From an uncultured Paracoccaceae bacterium (GTDB lineage: Bacteria > Pseudomonadota > Alphaproteobacteria > Rhodobacterales > Rhodobacteraceae): a stretch of 64,000 nucleotides of DNA. The translations under genes and the position numbers were made by a program. Position 1 is the first letter of the stretch. Each line of letters opens with the position of its first letter. Positions 35,226 to 44,063 of this stretch are shown here, piece by piece. The stretch is taken from assembly GCA_947497185.1 (NCBI GenBank), contig CANMFL010000004.1, positions 62,001 to 126,000 of the forward strand, in the 5' to 3' direction. The notes under the pieces are model-generated. The model was given only the letters and a program-made list of their open reading frames with translations, ran no database searches and was not told the origin of the DNA.

Positions 35226-36188
35226 ATGCATTTCGGAACCAGCAGCACCGGCGTCGACGTCGAAAAGATCACGCTAAGCGCAGGCGATTTGACCGTCAGC
35301 ATCCTGACATGGGGCGCGATTTTGCAAGACGTCCGCATTGCAGGCGTCGATCACAGCCTGACTTTGGGCTCCGATGACCTAGCCGATTACGAAGGCAACT
35401 TGCGCCACCACGGGTCGCTGATTGGTCCCATCGTGAACCGGATCAGCAACGGGCGCATCAAGATCGACCGCATGATGTACGAGCTTGAACGCAACGGCAA
35501 AGAAGGCATCCATCTGCATTCGGGTGCGCAAGCCACGCAACGGCGGGCATGGACGCTTGTCGATACCTCTGACACCCACGCCACGCTGAGCTGCGCGTTG
35601 CCCGACGGCGAATGCGGCTTGCCCGGAAATCGCATGATCACAGTGACTTACCGTGTCAGCGCACCCGCGACATTGTCGATGGAAATTACCGGAACCACAG
35701 ACGCCACCACTGCAATGAACTTTGCAAACCACAGCTATTGGAACCTTGATGGCAGTGAAAAATGGGACGGGCACACACTGCAAATCAACGCCGACGCGAT
35801 ATTGCCTAGCACACCGCTGTTCTATCCCACAGGCGAGATTCTGGACGTCACGGATACCGCATACGACTTTCGCAAGCCGCGCACGATTGCCGCCGAGGCC
35901 AACAGCTTTGACAACAACTTTTGCCTCGCCGATCATCGCCGCCCGTTGCATGACGCCGTGACGTTAACCGGAAAATCAGGCCTGTCGATGACCATGGCGA
36001 CCACCGAACCCGGCGTCCAAGTTTACGACAATAAATCCGGCGCACGCCCCGGGAAATCGACCTACGAGGGCATTGCGATCGAGGCGCAGTTCTGGCCGGA
36101 CGCGCCAAATCAGCCGGCATTTCCGTCGATCCTTGTGACACCGGACGAAACCTACACGCAGGTCACCACTTGGACGTTCACGCGTTAA
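35226..36188 (+). CDS. galM: Aldose 1-epimerase (galactose mutarotase)
   Basis: 320 residues. Interconverts alpha- and beta-anomers of galactose after glycosidase action. Motifs: LTWGAILQDVRI, HHGSLIGPIVNRISNGRI, HLHSG, TAMNFANHSYWNLDG with the catalytic His, and the C-terminal YEGIAIEAQFWPDAPNQPAFPSILV with the general-base Glu. Starts 3 bases after the GH42 stop and is the last gene of the operon; a family B repeat begins at its stop codon. Confidence 0.92.
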   Translation: MHFGTSSTGVDVEKITLSAGDLTVSILTWGAILQDVRIAGVDHSLTLGSDDLADYEGNLRHHGSLIGPIVNRISNGRIKIDRMMYELERNGKEGIHLHSGAQATQRRAWTLVDTSDTHATLSCALPDGECGLPGNRMITVTYRVSAPATLSMEITGTTDATTAMNFANHSYWNLDGSEKWDGHTLQINADAILPSTPLFYPTGEILDVTDTAYDFRKPRTIAAEANSFDNNFCLADHRRPLHDAVTLTGKSGLSMTMATTEPGVQVYDNKSGARPGKSTYEGIAIEAQFWPDAPNQPAFPSILVTPDETYTQVTTWTFTR

Positions 36189-36243
36189 GGGGGCCAGCCC
36201 CCGCCCTGCGGGCTCCCCCGGGATTTAGAAAAAGTCAAAGAAA
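36187..36243 (+). repeat. Dispersed GC-rich intergenic repeat, family B copy 2
   Basis: GGGGGCCAGCCCCC hairpin, a second GCCCTGCGGGC stem, CCCCCGGGATTTAG, then a tail AAGTCAAAGAAA. Begins at the galM stop and could act as a terminator-like structure. Confidence 0.8.
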
Positions 36244-36300
36244 CGCGCAGTGCCGCCTTCGCCCATTGTGGCAGTGCGCGGCAAGGCGTAGCTTGGGGCC

Positions 36301-37554
36301 ATGCCCGCATTATGCCGTGAATGTTTGACCCGATTTGACGACGGCGCCCGCTGCCCGTCGTGCCGTTCGCCGCGCGTGACGCGGCACGATGAATTGTGGG
36401 ACCTGAGCATCGCGCATATGGATTGCGACGCCTTTTATGCGTCTGTTGAAAAGCGCGATAACCCCGAGTTAGAGGGTAAGCCGCTGATCATCGGCGGCGG
36501 GCGTCGCGGGGTAGTATCAACCGCCTGCTATGTCGCGCGGATCAAGGGCGTGAAATCCGCGATGCCGATGTTCCAAGCGTTGAAATTATGCCCCGAAGCC
36601 ATCGTCGTGAAGCCGCGGTTCGAGGCATACACCAAGGCGTCCCGCGCCATTCGCGCTTTGATGGACGAACTCACGCCCGTGGTCGAACCGCTGTCGTTGG
36701 ACGAGGCGTTCATGGACATGACCGGCACCGCGCGATTGCATGGCGCGCCGCCTGCCGTCATGTTGGCCCGACTTGTGAAACGCATGAAGGACGAGATCGG
36801 CCTGACCGGATCAATCGGCCTGTCGCACAATAAATTTCTGGCCAAGGTCGCGTCTGATCTGGAAAAACCCCGTGGTTTTTCGATCATCGGCAAGGCCGAA
36901 ACCACCGCGTTCTTACGGCCCAAGCCTGTGCGACTGATTTGGGGTATCGGGCCCGTCGCGCAGCAATCACTGGAAAAGGCGGGGATCAAGACGTTTGACG
37001 ACCTGTTGCGCTGGGATCGCCGCGATTTGCATGACCGTTTTGGCGGCATGGGCGAGCGGCTATATGCGCTTGCACGGGGCGAAGACGGGCGGCGGATTTC
37101 GTCGAATACGCCCGTCAAAGGCCTATCGAATGAGACCACATTTAACGTAGACACTGCCGACACCGACATTCTGGATGGGCATCTTTGGCGTATGGCTGAA
37201 AAAGTGTCTGCGCGTGCCAAAGCCACGCAAAAGGCGGGGCGCGTCGTCACGTTGAAGCTGAAAACGTCGGACTTCAAGCTCGTCTCAAAGCGTCAAAGCC
37301 TGCATCATCCGACACAGATGGCCGACACGATTTACCGCACCGCGCGCGCCTTGTTTGATCAGGTCAGCCACCGTGGGCCGTTTCGTCTGTTGGGCGTGGG
37401 GATATCGGAACTCGGGTCTGACGGGGATGCGGATCGCGAGGGTGATTTGCTTGATCCAGATGCGGGCAAACGCGCCGAGGCCGAACGTGCCGCCGATAAA
37501 ATCCGTGAGAAATTCGGAACAGATGCGATCATGAAAGGGCGGGCGTTGCGATGA
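36301..37554 (+). CDS. dinB: DNA polymerase IV with N-terminal zinc-finger-like motif
   Basis: 417-residue Y-family translesion polymerase. Catalytic carboxylates lie in IAHMDCDAFYASVEKRDNPEL and LSLDEAFMDMTG; the helix-hairpin-helix region is IWGIGPVAQQSLEKAGI and a little-finger domain follows. The first 21 residues carry C5-x2-C8 ... C18-x2-C21, a possible Zn-binding motif absent from E. coli DinB. I see no LexA-type GTTC-N7-GTTC site upstream. No beta-clamp peptide is obvious at the C-terminus. Confidence 0.94.
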   Translation: MPALCRECLTRFDDGARCPSCRSPRVTRHDELWDLSIAHMDCDAFYASVEKRDNPELEGKPLIIGGGRRGVVSTACYVARIKGVKSAMPMFQALKLCPEAIVVKPRFEAYTKASRAIRALMDELTPVVEPLSLDEAFMDMTGTARLHGAPPAVMLARLVKRMKDEIGLTGSIGLSHNKFLAKVASDLEKPRGFSIIGKAETTAFLRPKPVRLIWGIGPVAQQSLEKAGIKTFDDLLRWDRRDLHDRFGGMGERLYALARGEDGRRISSNTPVKGLSNETTFNVDTADTDILDGHLWRMAEKVSARAKATQKAGRVVTLKLKTSDFKLVSKRQSLHHPTQMADTIYRTARALFDQVSHRGPFRLLGVGISELGSDGDADREGDLLDPDAGKRAEAERAADKIREKFGTDAIMKGRALR

Positions 37555-37585
37555 CCTGCCGTGCTTGGACCAAAGGATTTGAACG

Positions 37586-37999
37586 ATGACACCCGATTAT
37601 CACGGCGCATGCCACTGCGGATCAGTGCAATTTCAAGTCCAGCTCACAGACGGCCTAAACACAATCCGCCGTTGTTCGTGTTCCTACTGCCGTATGCGCG
37701 GGGCGATTGCGGTCTCTGCCCAACTCGACGGGCTTAACATCGTTAAGGGCGCAGACTTACTCACCCTTTACCAATTCAACACCAAGACCGCGAAACATTA
37801 TTTTTGCTCTGTTTGTGGCATCTATACGCACCACCAACGCCGATCCGACCCCACACAATTCGGGATCAACGTGTCCTGCTTAGAGGGGGTCAGCCCGTTT
37901 GACTTCCCCACAGTCGTAGTCGAAGATGGCGTCAACCATCCGACAGACACCTCAACATCACCACCTCGCATTGGCACGTTGCGGTTCGAAAAATCGTAA
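37586..37999 (+). CDS. GFA-fold (CENP-V/glutathione-dependent formaldehyde-activating) zinc protein
   Basis: 137 residues. The zinc-binding cysteines of the GFA domain are visible in CHCGSVQFQV, RRCSCSYCRMRGA and FCSVCGIYTHH. The family includes glutathione-hydroxymethyl transferases and many of unknown function. AAGGA lies 8 bases before the ATG. It follows dinB by 31 bases but no functional link is evident. Confidence 0.88.
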   Translation: MTPDYHGACHCGSVQFQVQLTDGLNTIRRCSCSYCRMRGAIAVSAQLDGLNIVKGADLLTLYQFNTKTAKHYFCSVCGIYTHHQRRSDPTQFGINVSCLEGVSPFDFPTVVVEDGVNHPTDTSTSPPRIGTLRFEKS

Positions 38000-38053
38000 A
38001 TCTGGTTAATTGACCGCGCATTATGCGGTTTTCGTTTTGAACAAAGTGCCGCT

Positions 38054-38287
38054 ATGTCCTCGAAAACCATCATAACACTTTGCGAAGTTGCGGGCTCTGT
38101 CCTTGCGATGGCCTATGCACTGCTGATCGCGTCCAACACCGGCAACGAAATTCTCGGTTTTTCGCTTTTGCTGATCTCGGCACTGCTGTTTGCAGGATGG
38201 GGGTTTCTTGATCGACGTTGGGCGTTTTTTGCACTTCAGTTTTTCTATGCCGCATCCGCGATTATCGGCCTGATCCGCTGGGCCTGA
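38054..38287 (+). CDS. Small membrane protein, CBU_0592-like
   Basis: 77 residues with three predicted helices (ITLCEVAGSVLAMAYALLIAS, ILGFSLLLISALLFAGWGFL, WAFFALQFFYAASAIIGLIRW). The layout resembles the short CBU_0592-like domain family, whose function is unknown. The preceding bases lack a strong Shine-Dalgarno. It ends immediately before the convergent N-formylglutamate amidohydrolase gene. Confidence 0.65.
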   Translation: MSSKTIITLCEVAGSVLAMAYALLIASNTGNEILGFSLLLISALLFAGWGFLDRRWAFFALQFFYAASAIIGLIRWA

Positions 38288-39160
38288 TTACTCCGCCGCC
38301 ATGCGTCGGTCCGCCCTACCAATCGCTGCGATGTCCGCAATCGCGCCGTTCAACGCGGTAACAAAATCGGTGTAGCCGTCGTGTGGCTTCAACGTCTTTT
38401 CATCCATATAAAGCCCCCGATCAATTTCGACCTGCACCGCATGTTGCCTGCGCGTCGGACGCCCGTAGTGCTGCGTGATATAAGCCCCCGCAAAGGGCAT
38501 ATTGCGGGCCACACGAAAGCCAGCCCGCGAAAACGCAGCTTCTACTTTTTCCACAACAGACCCAGCGGCGGCGGCACCAAACCGATCCCCAAGCACAATT
38601 TGCGGACGAGCCGCACCGGGCGGGCAGACATTTTCCAACGCCTCATGCGGCATCGAATGGCAATCTATTAGAATAGCTTCGTGAAAATTTCGCAAACTTT
38701 GGTCCAAAAGCCCCTGAAGCGCATCGTGATAGGGCCGCCAATAGCCCGACAACCGTTGATGCGTCTCTGACAGGGATATTTTTCCACGATAAATCGCGCG
38801 ACCATTCGCCACGACGCGGGGAATCACCCCCAAACCCGACGCAACACGCGGATTGTGTGACATCCGGCGCACACCTTCGATCAATGCGGGGTCTAATTCT
38901 TCGGGACCACGGTTCAGATCCAGAAAAGCACGTGGCGCACAGGCCACAAGCAGCGGTGCGCCGTGACCCGAAACAGAGCTAAACAGTTGATCTACATAGG
39001 CATCTTCGGACGAACGCACCTCGCGTTCATTGAGAATCGTGCGCCGTAAAAACGCATCAGGATAGTCGCGGCCCGAATGCGGAGACGCAAAAACAACGGA
39101 TGTGGTCCGGTTTTCCGGCTGAAACAGGCGAAATGCGGTCGGTTCTGAGGCTGCTGTCAT
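38288..39160 (-). CDS. N-formylglutamate amidohydrolase family protein
   Basis: 290 residues. Family motifs include SPHSGRDYPDAF, EVRSSEDAYVDQLF, DLNRGPEELDP, LIDCHSMPHEA, IVLGDRFGAAA and HAVQVEIDRGLYMDE. HutG-type members deformylate N-formylglutamate in histidine degradation, but no other hut genes are near, so the substrate may differ. AAGGAAAGTG precedes the ATG. Convergent with the small membrane protein gene. Confidence 0.9.
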   Translation of the reverse strand: MTAASEPTAFRLFQPENRTTSVVFASPHSGRDYPDAFLRRTILNEREVRSSEDAYVDQLFSSVSGHGAPLLVACAPRAFLDLNRGPEELDPALIEGVRRMSHNPRVASGLGVIPRVVANGRAIYRGKISLSETHQRLSGYWRPYHDALQGLLDQSLRNFHEAILIDCHSMPHEALENVCPPGAARPQIVLGDRFGAAAAGSVVEKVEAAFSRAGFRVARNMPFAGAYITQHYGRPTRRQHAVQVEIDRGLYMDEKTLKPHDGYTDFVTALNGAIADIAAIGRADRRMAAE

Positions 39161-39310
39161 TCACTTTCCTTTGGAATATAGCTTAACCCAGCAAATGGTT
39201 TTTCCAAAAGCCCTTGATCCCCCTCGCGACTCCTTTTATAGCACGCGAACCCGACGCGGTTTTCCCGTGTCTCGTTTTGCGACGAGATGCTAGTAAACCA
39301 CTGAGGTTAT

Positions 39311-39385
39311 GGATGATTAGCTCAGCGGTAGAGCACTTCGTTGACATCGAAGGGGTCACTGGTTCGATCCCAGTATCGTCCACCA
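39311..39385 (+). tRNA. tRNA-Val (anticodon GAC)
   Basis: Acceptor GGATGAT/ATCGTCC, D-arm GCTC..GAGC, anticodon stem CTTCG/CGAAG with loop TTGACAT (anticodon GAC), T-arm ACTGG-TTCGATC-CCAGT, discriminator A and encoded CCA. Reads GUC and GUU. Confidence 0.97.
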
Positions 39386-39463
39386 TGAATTCGAGGTCCA
39401 CCCGGGCCATAACTATAACCCTAGGCGCAATTCGCGCGCCGCGAAAAGAAAGAGGATTCTACC

Positions 39464-39589
39464 ATGAAGGTACGTAACTCCCTCCGCTCGCTCAAGAATC
39501 GTCACCGCGATTGCCGCATTGTGCGCCGTAAGGGCCGCGTTTATGTGATCAACAAAACGCAGGGTCGGTTTAAGGCACGCCAGGGTTAA
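39464..39589 (+). CDS. rpmJ: 50S ribosomal protein L36, zinc-free YkgO-type
   Basis: 41 residues: [20 protein letters not shown] and ending [11 protein letters not shown], the standard alphaproteobacterial L36. Only one Cys remains, so the CCCH zinc ribbon of classical L36 is lost and the protein should not need zinc. AGAGGA lies 8 bases upstream of the ATG. It stands alone 78 bases after tRNA-Val, followed by a strong terminator. Confidence 0.96.
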   Translation: MKVRNSLRSLKNRHRDCRIVRRKGRVYVINKTQGRFKARQG

Positions 39590-39618
39590 TCCCGCGCTAG
39601 ACCGCTATAGCAGCAAAT

Positions 39619-39654
39619 TAAAAAGGGTCGCATCTTCGGAAGCGGCCCTTTTTT
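39619..39654 (+). terminator. Intrinsic terminator of rpmJ
   Basis: AAAAAGGGTCGC, loop ATCTTCGGAA, GCGGCCCTTTTTT, with one wobble pair. Confidence 0.88.
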
Positions 39655-39789
39655 ATTGTCATCAGCAGAATTTCGCCAACAGATAAAAAACCACCGGTAT
39701 TCCTTACCTTTAACGGCTTGGGACTGGTCATTCTGGGCCGGCTACGCCTAGGATTAGGCAGACAATAAAACCAACAAGGAATTCGTCTA

Positions 39790-41016
39790 ATGAGACACTT
39801 CAACCTTCCTTCACTTGCACTGGCCACCGCGACCCTTGCGATGGCGTCACCTGCGTTTGCACAAGATATGTGCGGCTTTGGCGACGGGCAGTGGATTGGT
39901 GGCAGCGAGGCCGCATCGGACATGACGACCGCTGACGCGCATCAAGAACAGATGGCGCTGGTCCTTGGCGGCAACGAATATGTGTCGCTGTTTACCCTAT
40001 CAGGCCAAACAAACGTGCGCGTCGAAGCCCAAGGCCGTGGCGCAGGCGACCCCTTGCTGGACCTTTACGACGCGACGGGCAGCATCCTGTTGTCCGACGA
40101 CGATAGCGGCGGCGGCGGTGCGGCACGCGCTGAAACACAGCTTGACGCAGGCACCTATTGCGTTGCTGTGAAAAGCTATGATGGCGCGCCATTAACCGCA
40201 TTCGTGCGCGTCGGCCGGACAGAACAAGAAGCCCTGACAACTGGTGCCGAGTCCGATGTTGTCATTGATGATCCAGACGTCGCTATGGCCACTGGTAGCT
40301 GTGCAGAAGCACGTCCATTGGACGGATCATTGGCTGATGGCCTGACAGGTACAGCATCAGTTTCAGAAAACGCGTTCTGGTCGTTCTCTTTGGCGCAAGA
40401 CACGCCAGTGTCGTTGACCGCGTCAAACAGCGACGCCGATCCTGTCATGACACTGCGCGATGCAGACGGAAACTACATCGACGAAAACGACGATTTTGAC
40501 GGTCTCGATTCGCGCATCGAATATTCTGATACGGGGCTTGTCGCTGGTGATTACTGCATCGAAGTCCGCGCGTTAGACGGCGACGACCTCCCAATCGCAG
40601 TGGCCGTGACCGAATACGATCCGGTTGCCGCGCAGATGGCGCTTTATGCCTCCGGCGATGTTGCACCGCCGCTGGATGGCAGCGTGCCATTCACCGATTT
40701 GGGCGTTCTGGAAACCCGTTTACGCCAAGATGTCGCGACCACAGGTCAGATGTCATGGTTCGCGCTTGAGATGCCAGAGGCCGGCTTGCTGCTCGCTGAA
40801 TCCGTGTCCGTCGGCAACGAAGGTGATCCGCTGATGGTCGCGTTTGACGATCTTGGCCGCCAAGTGGGCCGCAATGACGACTACGGCGACGGCTATGACA
40901 GCCTGATCGCTGCGCGTGTGAACGCGGGGACGTATCTTGTTGGTGTTCGTCAGCTCGACGAAGAAGCCACTGGCAGCGTGCGCATGGTGTTCGAACGCTA
41001 CACCGCAGCCCGTTAA
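39790..41016 (+). CDS. Secreted protein with three PPC-like beta repeats
   Basis: 408 residues. A signal peptide ends at ASPAFAQ (about residue 25). Three repeats follow, each with the pre-peptidase C-terminal (PPC) pattern: GDPLLDLYDATGSILLSDDD, DPVMTLRDADGNYIDENDD and GDPLMVAFDDLGRQVGRNDD, each ending in a short AGTY/GDYxIxV strand. The Asp-rich turns (DENDDFDGLDSR) suggest calcium binding. No enzymatic domain is visible. AAGGA precedes the ATG. It converges on the pseudo-caspase gene across one terminator; both products are exported, so they may work in the same compartment. Confidence 0.75.
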   Translation: MRHFNLPSLALATATLAMASPAFAQDMCGFGDGQWIGGSEAASDMTTADAHQEQMALVLGGNEYVSLFTLSGQTNVRVEAQGRGAGDPLLDLYDATGSILLSDDDSGGGGAARAETQLDAGTYCVAVKSYDGAPLTAFVRVGRTEQEALTTGAESDVVIDDPDVAMATGSCAEARPLDGSLADGLTGTASVSENAFWSFSLAQDTPVSLTASNSDADPVMTLRDADGNYIDENDDFDGLDSRIEYSDTGLVAGDYCIEVRALDGDDLPIAVAVTEYDPVAAQMALYASGDVAPPLDGSVPFTDLGVLETRLRQDVATTGQMSWFALEMPEAGLLLAESVSVGNEGDPLMVAFDDLGRQVGRNDDYGDGYDSLIAARVNAGTYLVGVRQLDEEATGSVRMVFERYTAAR

Positions 41017-41022
41017 CCAAAA

Positions 41023-41053
41023 CGTCGCCCCACCCAATACGGGTGGGGCGACG
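41023..41053. terminator. Terminator hairpin between convergent genes
   Basis: CGTCGCCCCACCC, loop AATAC, GGGTGGGGCGACG: a perfect 13-bp stem. The T-run is on the minus side (TTTTGG), so it mainly ends the pseudo-caspase gene. Confidence 0.8.
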
Positions 41054-41077
41054 CATTCTAGTGATTTGCGATGTGAT

Positions 41078-42736
41078 TTAGTTCCGGCCCAGCGCCTGAA
41101 ACCCGTCCGCCAGCAAGCGCACAATCGTTTGTTCGTCGATATAGCCCGTCACGCTTAGGTCACGGTCTTCTTGGAAATTACGGATCGCACGACGGCTATC
41201 CTCGTCCAATCCACCGTCAACCTTCCCCGGCGCCAACCCTAGCTGCGACAATCGCGCTTCGATCAATCGCAGCGTGATCCCATCAAGGCCCAGCGCATCT
41301 TCGGCAGCAATCGCCGCGTCATTCGCAGGCGCGGGCGCGTTTAACGCAGCAATCCGCGCTTCGGCTTCGGCAACGAATGCACCCGCTGGAAACACCTGTA
41401 GATAGGTCCGGTAGTTGGCCTCGGTGTTCGCCTCTGTCGCGTTATCCCACGCAGTTTTGTCCTCGGCAGCAGCCGCTTGACGTTTACCTTCTTCGATCAC
41501 GCTCAACTGCTCTGTTGCTTGCGATGCGAACGACCCGTCAGGGAACCGCGCGAGATACGCCCGCAAGCCCGGCTCGTCACCCTGCGCACCCGTTTCAACC
41601 CAGAATGCCCGATCAAGCTGTTCCTTTTCGGCGCGGGCGCGTTCGGCCTCTGCCTCTAGCTCAGCCGCACGACGCGCCGCTTGCGCATCCAGCTGGTTGA
41701 TCTGTTCCAGCGTCAGGTAACTGGTTTGCGAGAACCCGTTTTCTTGCTGCCAGTTTGTCACAGCAGACCGCGATCCGGGGCCGAAAATCCCGTCGATCCC
41801 GCGCGGATCAAAGTTCAACAACGCCAAGTCACGCTGAATATCGCGCCGCGCATCGCGTGACAGGTCCAGCGCATCTTCGGCCAGACGTTCCGCACGGTTA
41901 GGCTGCGTGGTGATCTCTAGGATCAACGCATCCGCCTGTTCGACATAATTCCCGTTCGGGTAACGGCGCAGATAATTGCGGTAGGCGTCGGCGGTATCAA
42001 GCGCCTGCGCCCCTTCCCACAATGCGGTCTCAGCCGCACGTTCGTTCTCTGTCGGCTCAGGCACAGCGGGGGCGACAACAGGAGTCACATCCTCTGGCAC
42101 CAGCACCAAACTATCCGGCACAAAACCCTGCGCAGACAGACGACTATTCGCACGTACCAAGGCCATGACATCCGCCCCCGGTTCAGCCAAGTCCTGCAAC
42201 AATTCCGCAGCACCTTCAGCCGTTGCCGTGATCACAGTCAAACCGTTCGGAATATCCAGCGTCCCGATGCCGTCACGCATATACGGCCCGTAGCGGTCAT
42301 TTGCAGAGCGATCCGCGCCCAACACCAGCAACGACTGGCCCGGCGTCGCGACCATGGTCCGCATCACGCTTTCCAGTGACACAGCGCCCACCAACCCGAA
42401 TAAAATCGGATCAGTCGCATCAACAGGCAATAGCCACGTCCGGCCTCCGTCGGTCACAAATGCACCCGACATGCCCACAATAACCCGTTCAGCCCCGCCA
42501 AGGTCGCCCACAAACGCGGTCAACCGCCGCGACATATCTGCGCCCGCGCCGTTGATCTGCGTTTTGACGTCAAAACCAACCGCTTTCAAACCGCTCTCCG
42601 CGTCCGCAAAATCCGCCGCACCGTTCACACGGTCCAGATTTGCGTACCGTTCGACCCCAAGCAGTAACGCCTGATCATCAGCTAAGATCGTGCTGCCCCA
42701 AAGGGCAATCGCAGTGGATAAAAGGACTCGGCGCAT
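41078..42736 (-). CDS. Secreted caspase-fold pseudo-peptidase with two peptidoglycan-binding domains
   Basis: 552 residues with a signal peptide (about residues 1-19). Residues 21-145 align by eye with bacterial metacaspase/C14 domains: ALLLGVERYANLDRVNGAADFADAESGLKAVGFDV, then GMSGAFVTDGGRTWLLPVDA where active enzymes have a YAGHG motif, and LLVLGADRSAN where they have LDACR. Both catalytic residues are thus replaced (His to Ala 92, Cys to Asp 142). A central region of repeat-like segments (ALWEGAQALDTADAYRNYLRRYPNGNYVEQA and similar) separates two PG_binding_1 domains (DPRGIDGIFGPGSRSAVTNWQ; LGLAPGKVDGGLDEDSRRAIRNFQ). A non-catalytic cell-wall or scaffold role is inferred. Confidence 0.8.
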   Translation of the reverse strand: MRRVLLSTAIALWGSTILADDQALLLGVERYANLDRVNGAADFADAESGLKAVGFDVKTQINGAGADMSRRLTAFVGDLGGAERVIVGMSGAFVTDGGRTWLLPVDATDPILFGLVGAVSLESVMRTMVATPGQSLLVLGADRSANDRYGPYMRDGIGTLDIPNGLTVITATAEGAAELLQDLAEPGADVMALVRANSRLSAQGFVPDSLVLVPEDVTPVVAPAVPEPTENERAAETALWEGAQALDTADAYRNYLRRYPNGNYVEQADALILEITTQPNRAERLAEDALDLSRDARRDIQRDLALLNFDPRGIDGIFGPGSRSAVTNWQQENGFSQTSYLTLEQINQLDAQAARRAAELEAEAERARAEKEQLDRAFWVETGAQGDEPGLRAYLARFPDGSFASQATEQLSVIEEGKRQAAAAEDKTAWDNATEANTEANYRTYLQVFPAGAFVAEAEARIAALNAPAPANDAAIAAEDALGLDGITLRLIEARLSQLGLAPGKVDGGLDEDSRRAIRNFQEDRDLSVTGYIDEQTIVRLLADGFQALGRN

Positions 42737-42757
42737 AAGGCACCTCCGGTGTTAAGG

Positions 42758-43957
42758 TTAAGTGTCGTAGGTCCGCAAATCTTCGATCACGACCCCGTCG
42801 CGTGGAATAGTGTTATCTGACACAACGATGACCTCGCCGTTTAGTTTCAAGACGGCAGGCAAGCTGGCGGCAATGGCAGCGGCATCCAAGCCCTCGCCTT
42901 CGCAGTGTACGATCATCACGTCGGCTTCGCCTTTGCGGTCCGCGATCACCCGTGCGCGGGTCATGCCAGCGTGTTTGGCGACCAATGCTGCGACCTGTTC
43001 TGGCCGCACAAACATGCCTTTGATCTTGGTGGTTTGGTCCGCGCGGCCCATCCAGCCTTTGATCCGCATATTCGTGCGCCCACAGGGGCTATCGCCCGCC
43101 ATCACAGCCGACAAATCGCCAGTGGCGAAACGGATCAGCGGATAATCTGGGTTCAGCGATGTCACGACAACTTCGCCAACTTCACCAATCGGAACAGGGT
43201 CGCCCGTACCCGGTGTCACGATTTCAACGATCACGCCTTCATCGACGATCATGCCTTCGCCCACGGCGGTTTCATAGGCGATATGGCCCAGATCGGCGGT
43301 GGCGTAGCATTGCAAACAGGTGATCCCGCGCTCTGCGTAATACTCACGCAACGACGGGAACAGCGCCCCGCCAGACACAGCCGCCTTGGTGAATTTTAAG
43401 GGCAAGCCCATCTCGTCGGCCTTCTCAAGAATGATCTTGAGGTAATCGGGCGTCCCAGCATACGCGGTACAGCCCAGATCATGGGCGGCCTGCGCCTGCA
43501 ATTCAGTCTGCCCCGTACCAGCAGGCAAAACCGTCGCACCAACAGCGCGCGCACCGTTCTCGAACATCGTGCCAGCCGGGGTCAGGTGGTAGCCAAAACA
43601 GTTCTGAATAATGTCGTCAGCGCCGATCCCGCAGGCCGTCAGGAACCGCCCAAAACGCCACCAATCATGGGCGTTGCCACCGGGCTCGTAAATCGGTCCG
43701 GGGGATTGGAACACATGCGATGCGTTCGTCACGACCATCCCGCCAAAGGGGGGCTGTTCCTTTTGCCACTTGGTCAGGTCCGATTTACGCAGCACCGGCA
43801 ATTTCGGCAGATCGGCGAGGCTCGCCACCTGATCACCGCCCTGCAGACTCGATCCTGCCGGCGCATCCACACGGGCAATCTGGGCGAGCAAAGCTGCGGT
43901 TTGATCCGCCTCACGGGTGGCAGCACTGCGGGTCTCAAGGTCGTCAAAATGCGTCAT
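42758..43957 (-). CDS. PaaK-like CoA ligase (phenylacetate-CoA ligase family)
   Basis: 399 residues, somewhat shorter than PaaK (about 430). Blocks include MVVTNASHVFQSPGPIYEPGG, SGGALFPSLREYYAERG, QCYATADLGHIAYET, EVVVTSLNPDYPLIRFATGDLS and IKGWMGRADQTTKIKGMFV, matching the AMP-binding and C-terminal domains of phenylacetate-type ligases. Activates an aryl or short organic acid to its CoA thioester; the true substrate is unknown. It is the last gene after the livG-H-M-K-F transport set, with a hairpin before it. Confidence 0.85.
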   Translation of the reverse strand: MTHFDDLETRSAATREADQTAALLAQIARVDAPAGSSLQGGDQVASLADLPKLPVLRKSDLTKWQKEQPPFGGMVVTNASHVFQSPGPIYEPGGNAHDWWRFGRFLTACGIGADDIIQNCFGYHLTPAGTMFENGARAVGATVLPAGTGQTELQAQAAHDLGCTAYAGTPDYLKIILEKADEMGLPLKFTKAAVSGGALFPSLREYYAERGITCLQCYATADLGHIAYETAVGEGMIVDEGVIVEIVTPGTGDPVPIGEVGEVVVTSLNPDYPLIRFATGDLSAVMAGDSPCGRTNMRIKGWMGRADQTTKIKGMFVRPEQVAALVAKHAGMTRARVIADRKGEADVMIVHCEGEGLDAAAIAASLPAVLKLNGEVIVVSDNTIPRDGVVIEDLRTYDT

Positions 43958-44037
43958 AGGTTTTCCTTTTCACCGCAGGCGGCGCTCAGGACAACGCTAG
44001 AACTGCGGGTGTCTGATATTCAATAGCAACGTTAATA

Positions 44038-44057
44038 AAGTCTTCGTCCAAAGACTT
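44038..44057 (-). terminator. Hairpin between livF and the PaaK-like gene
   Basis: AAGTCTT, loop CGTCCA, AAGACTT; on the minus side followed by TTATTAACG, a weak T-run. Partial terminator. Confidence 0.5.
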
Positions 44058-44063
44058 CTGGGA

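Noticed and set aside
36189..36300. LexA site upstream of dinB
   Set aside because: No GTTC-N7-GTTC or GAAC-N7-GAAC spacing found; the interval is mostly a family B repeat.
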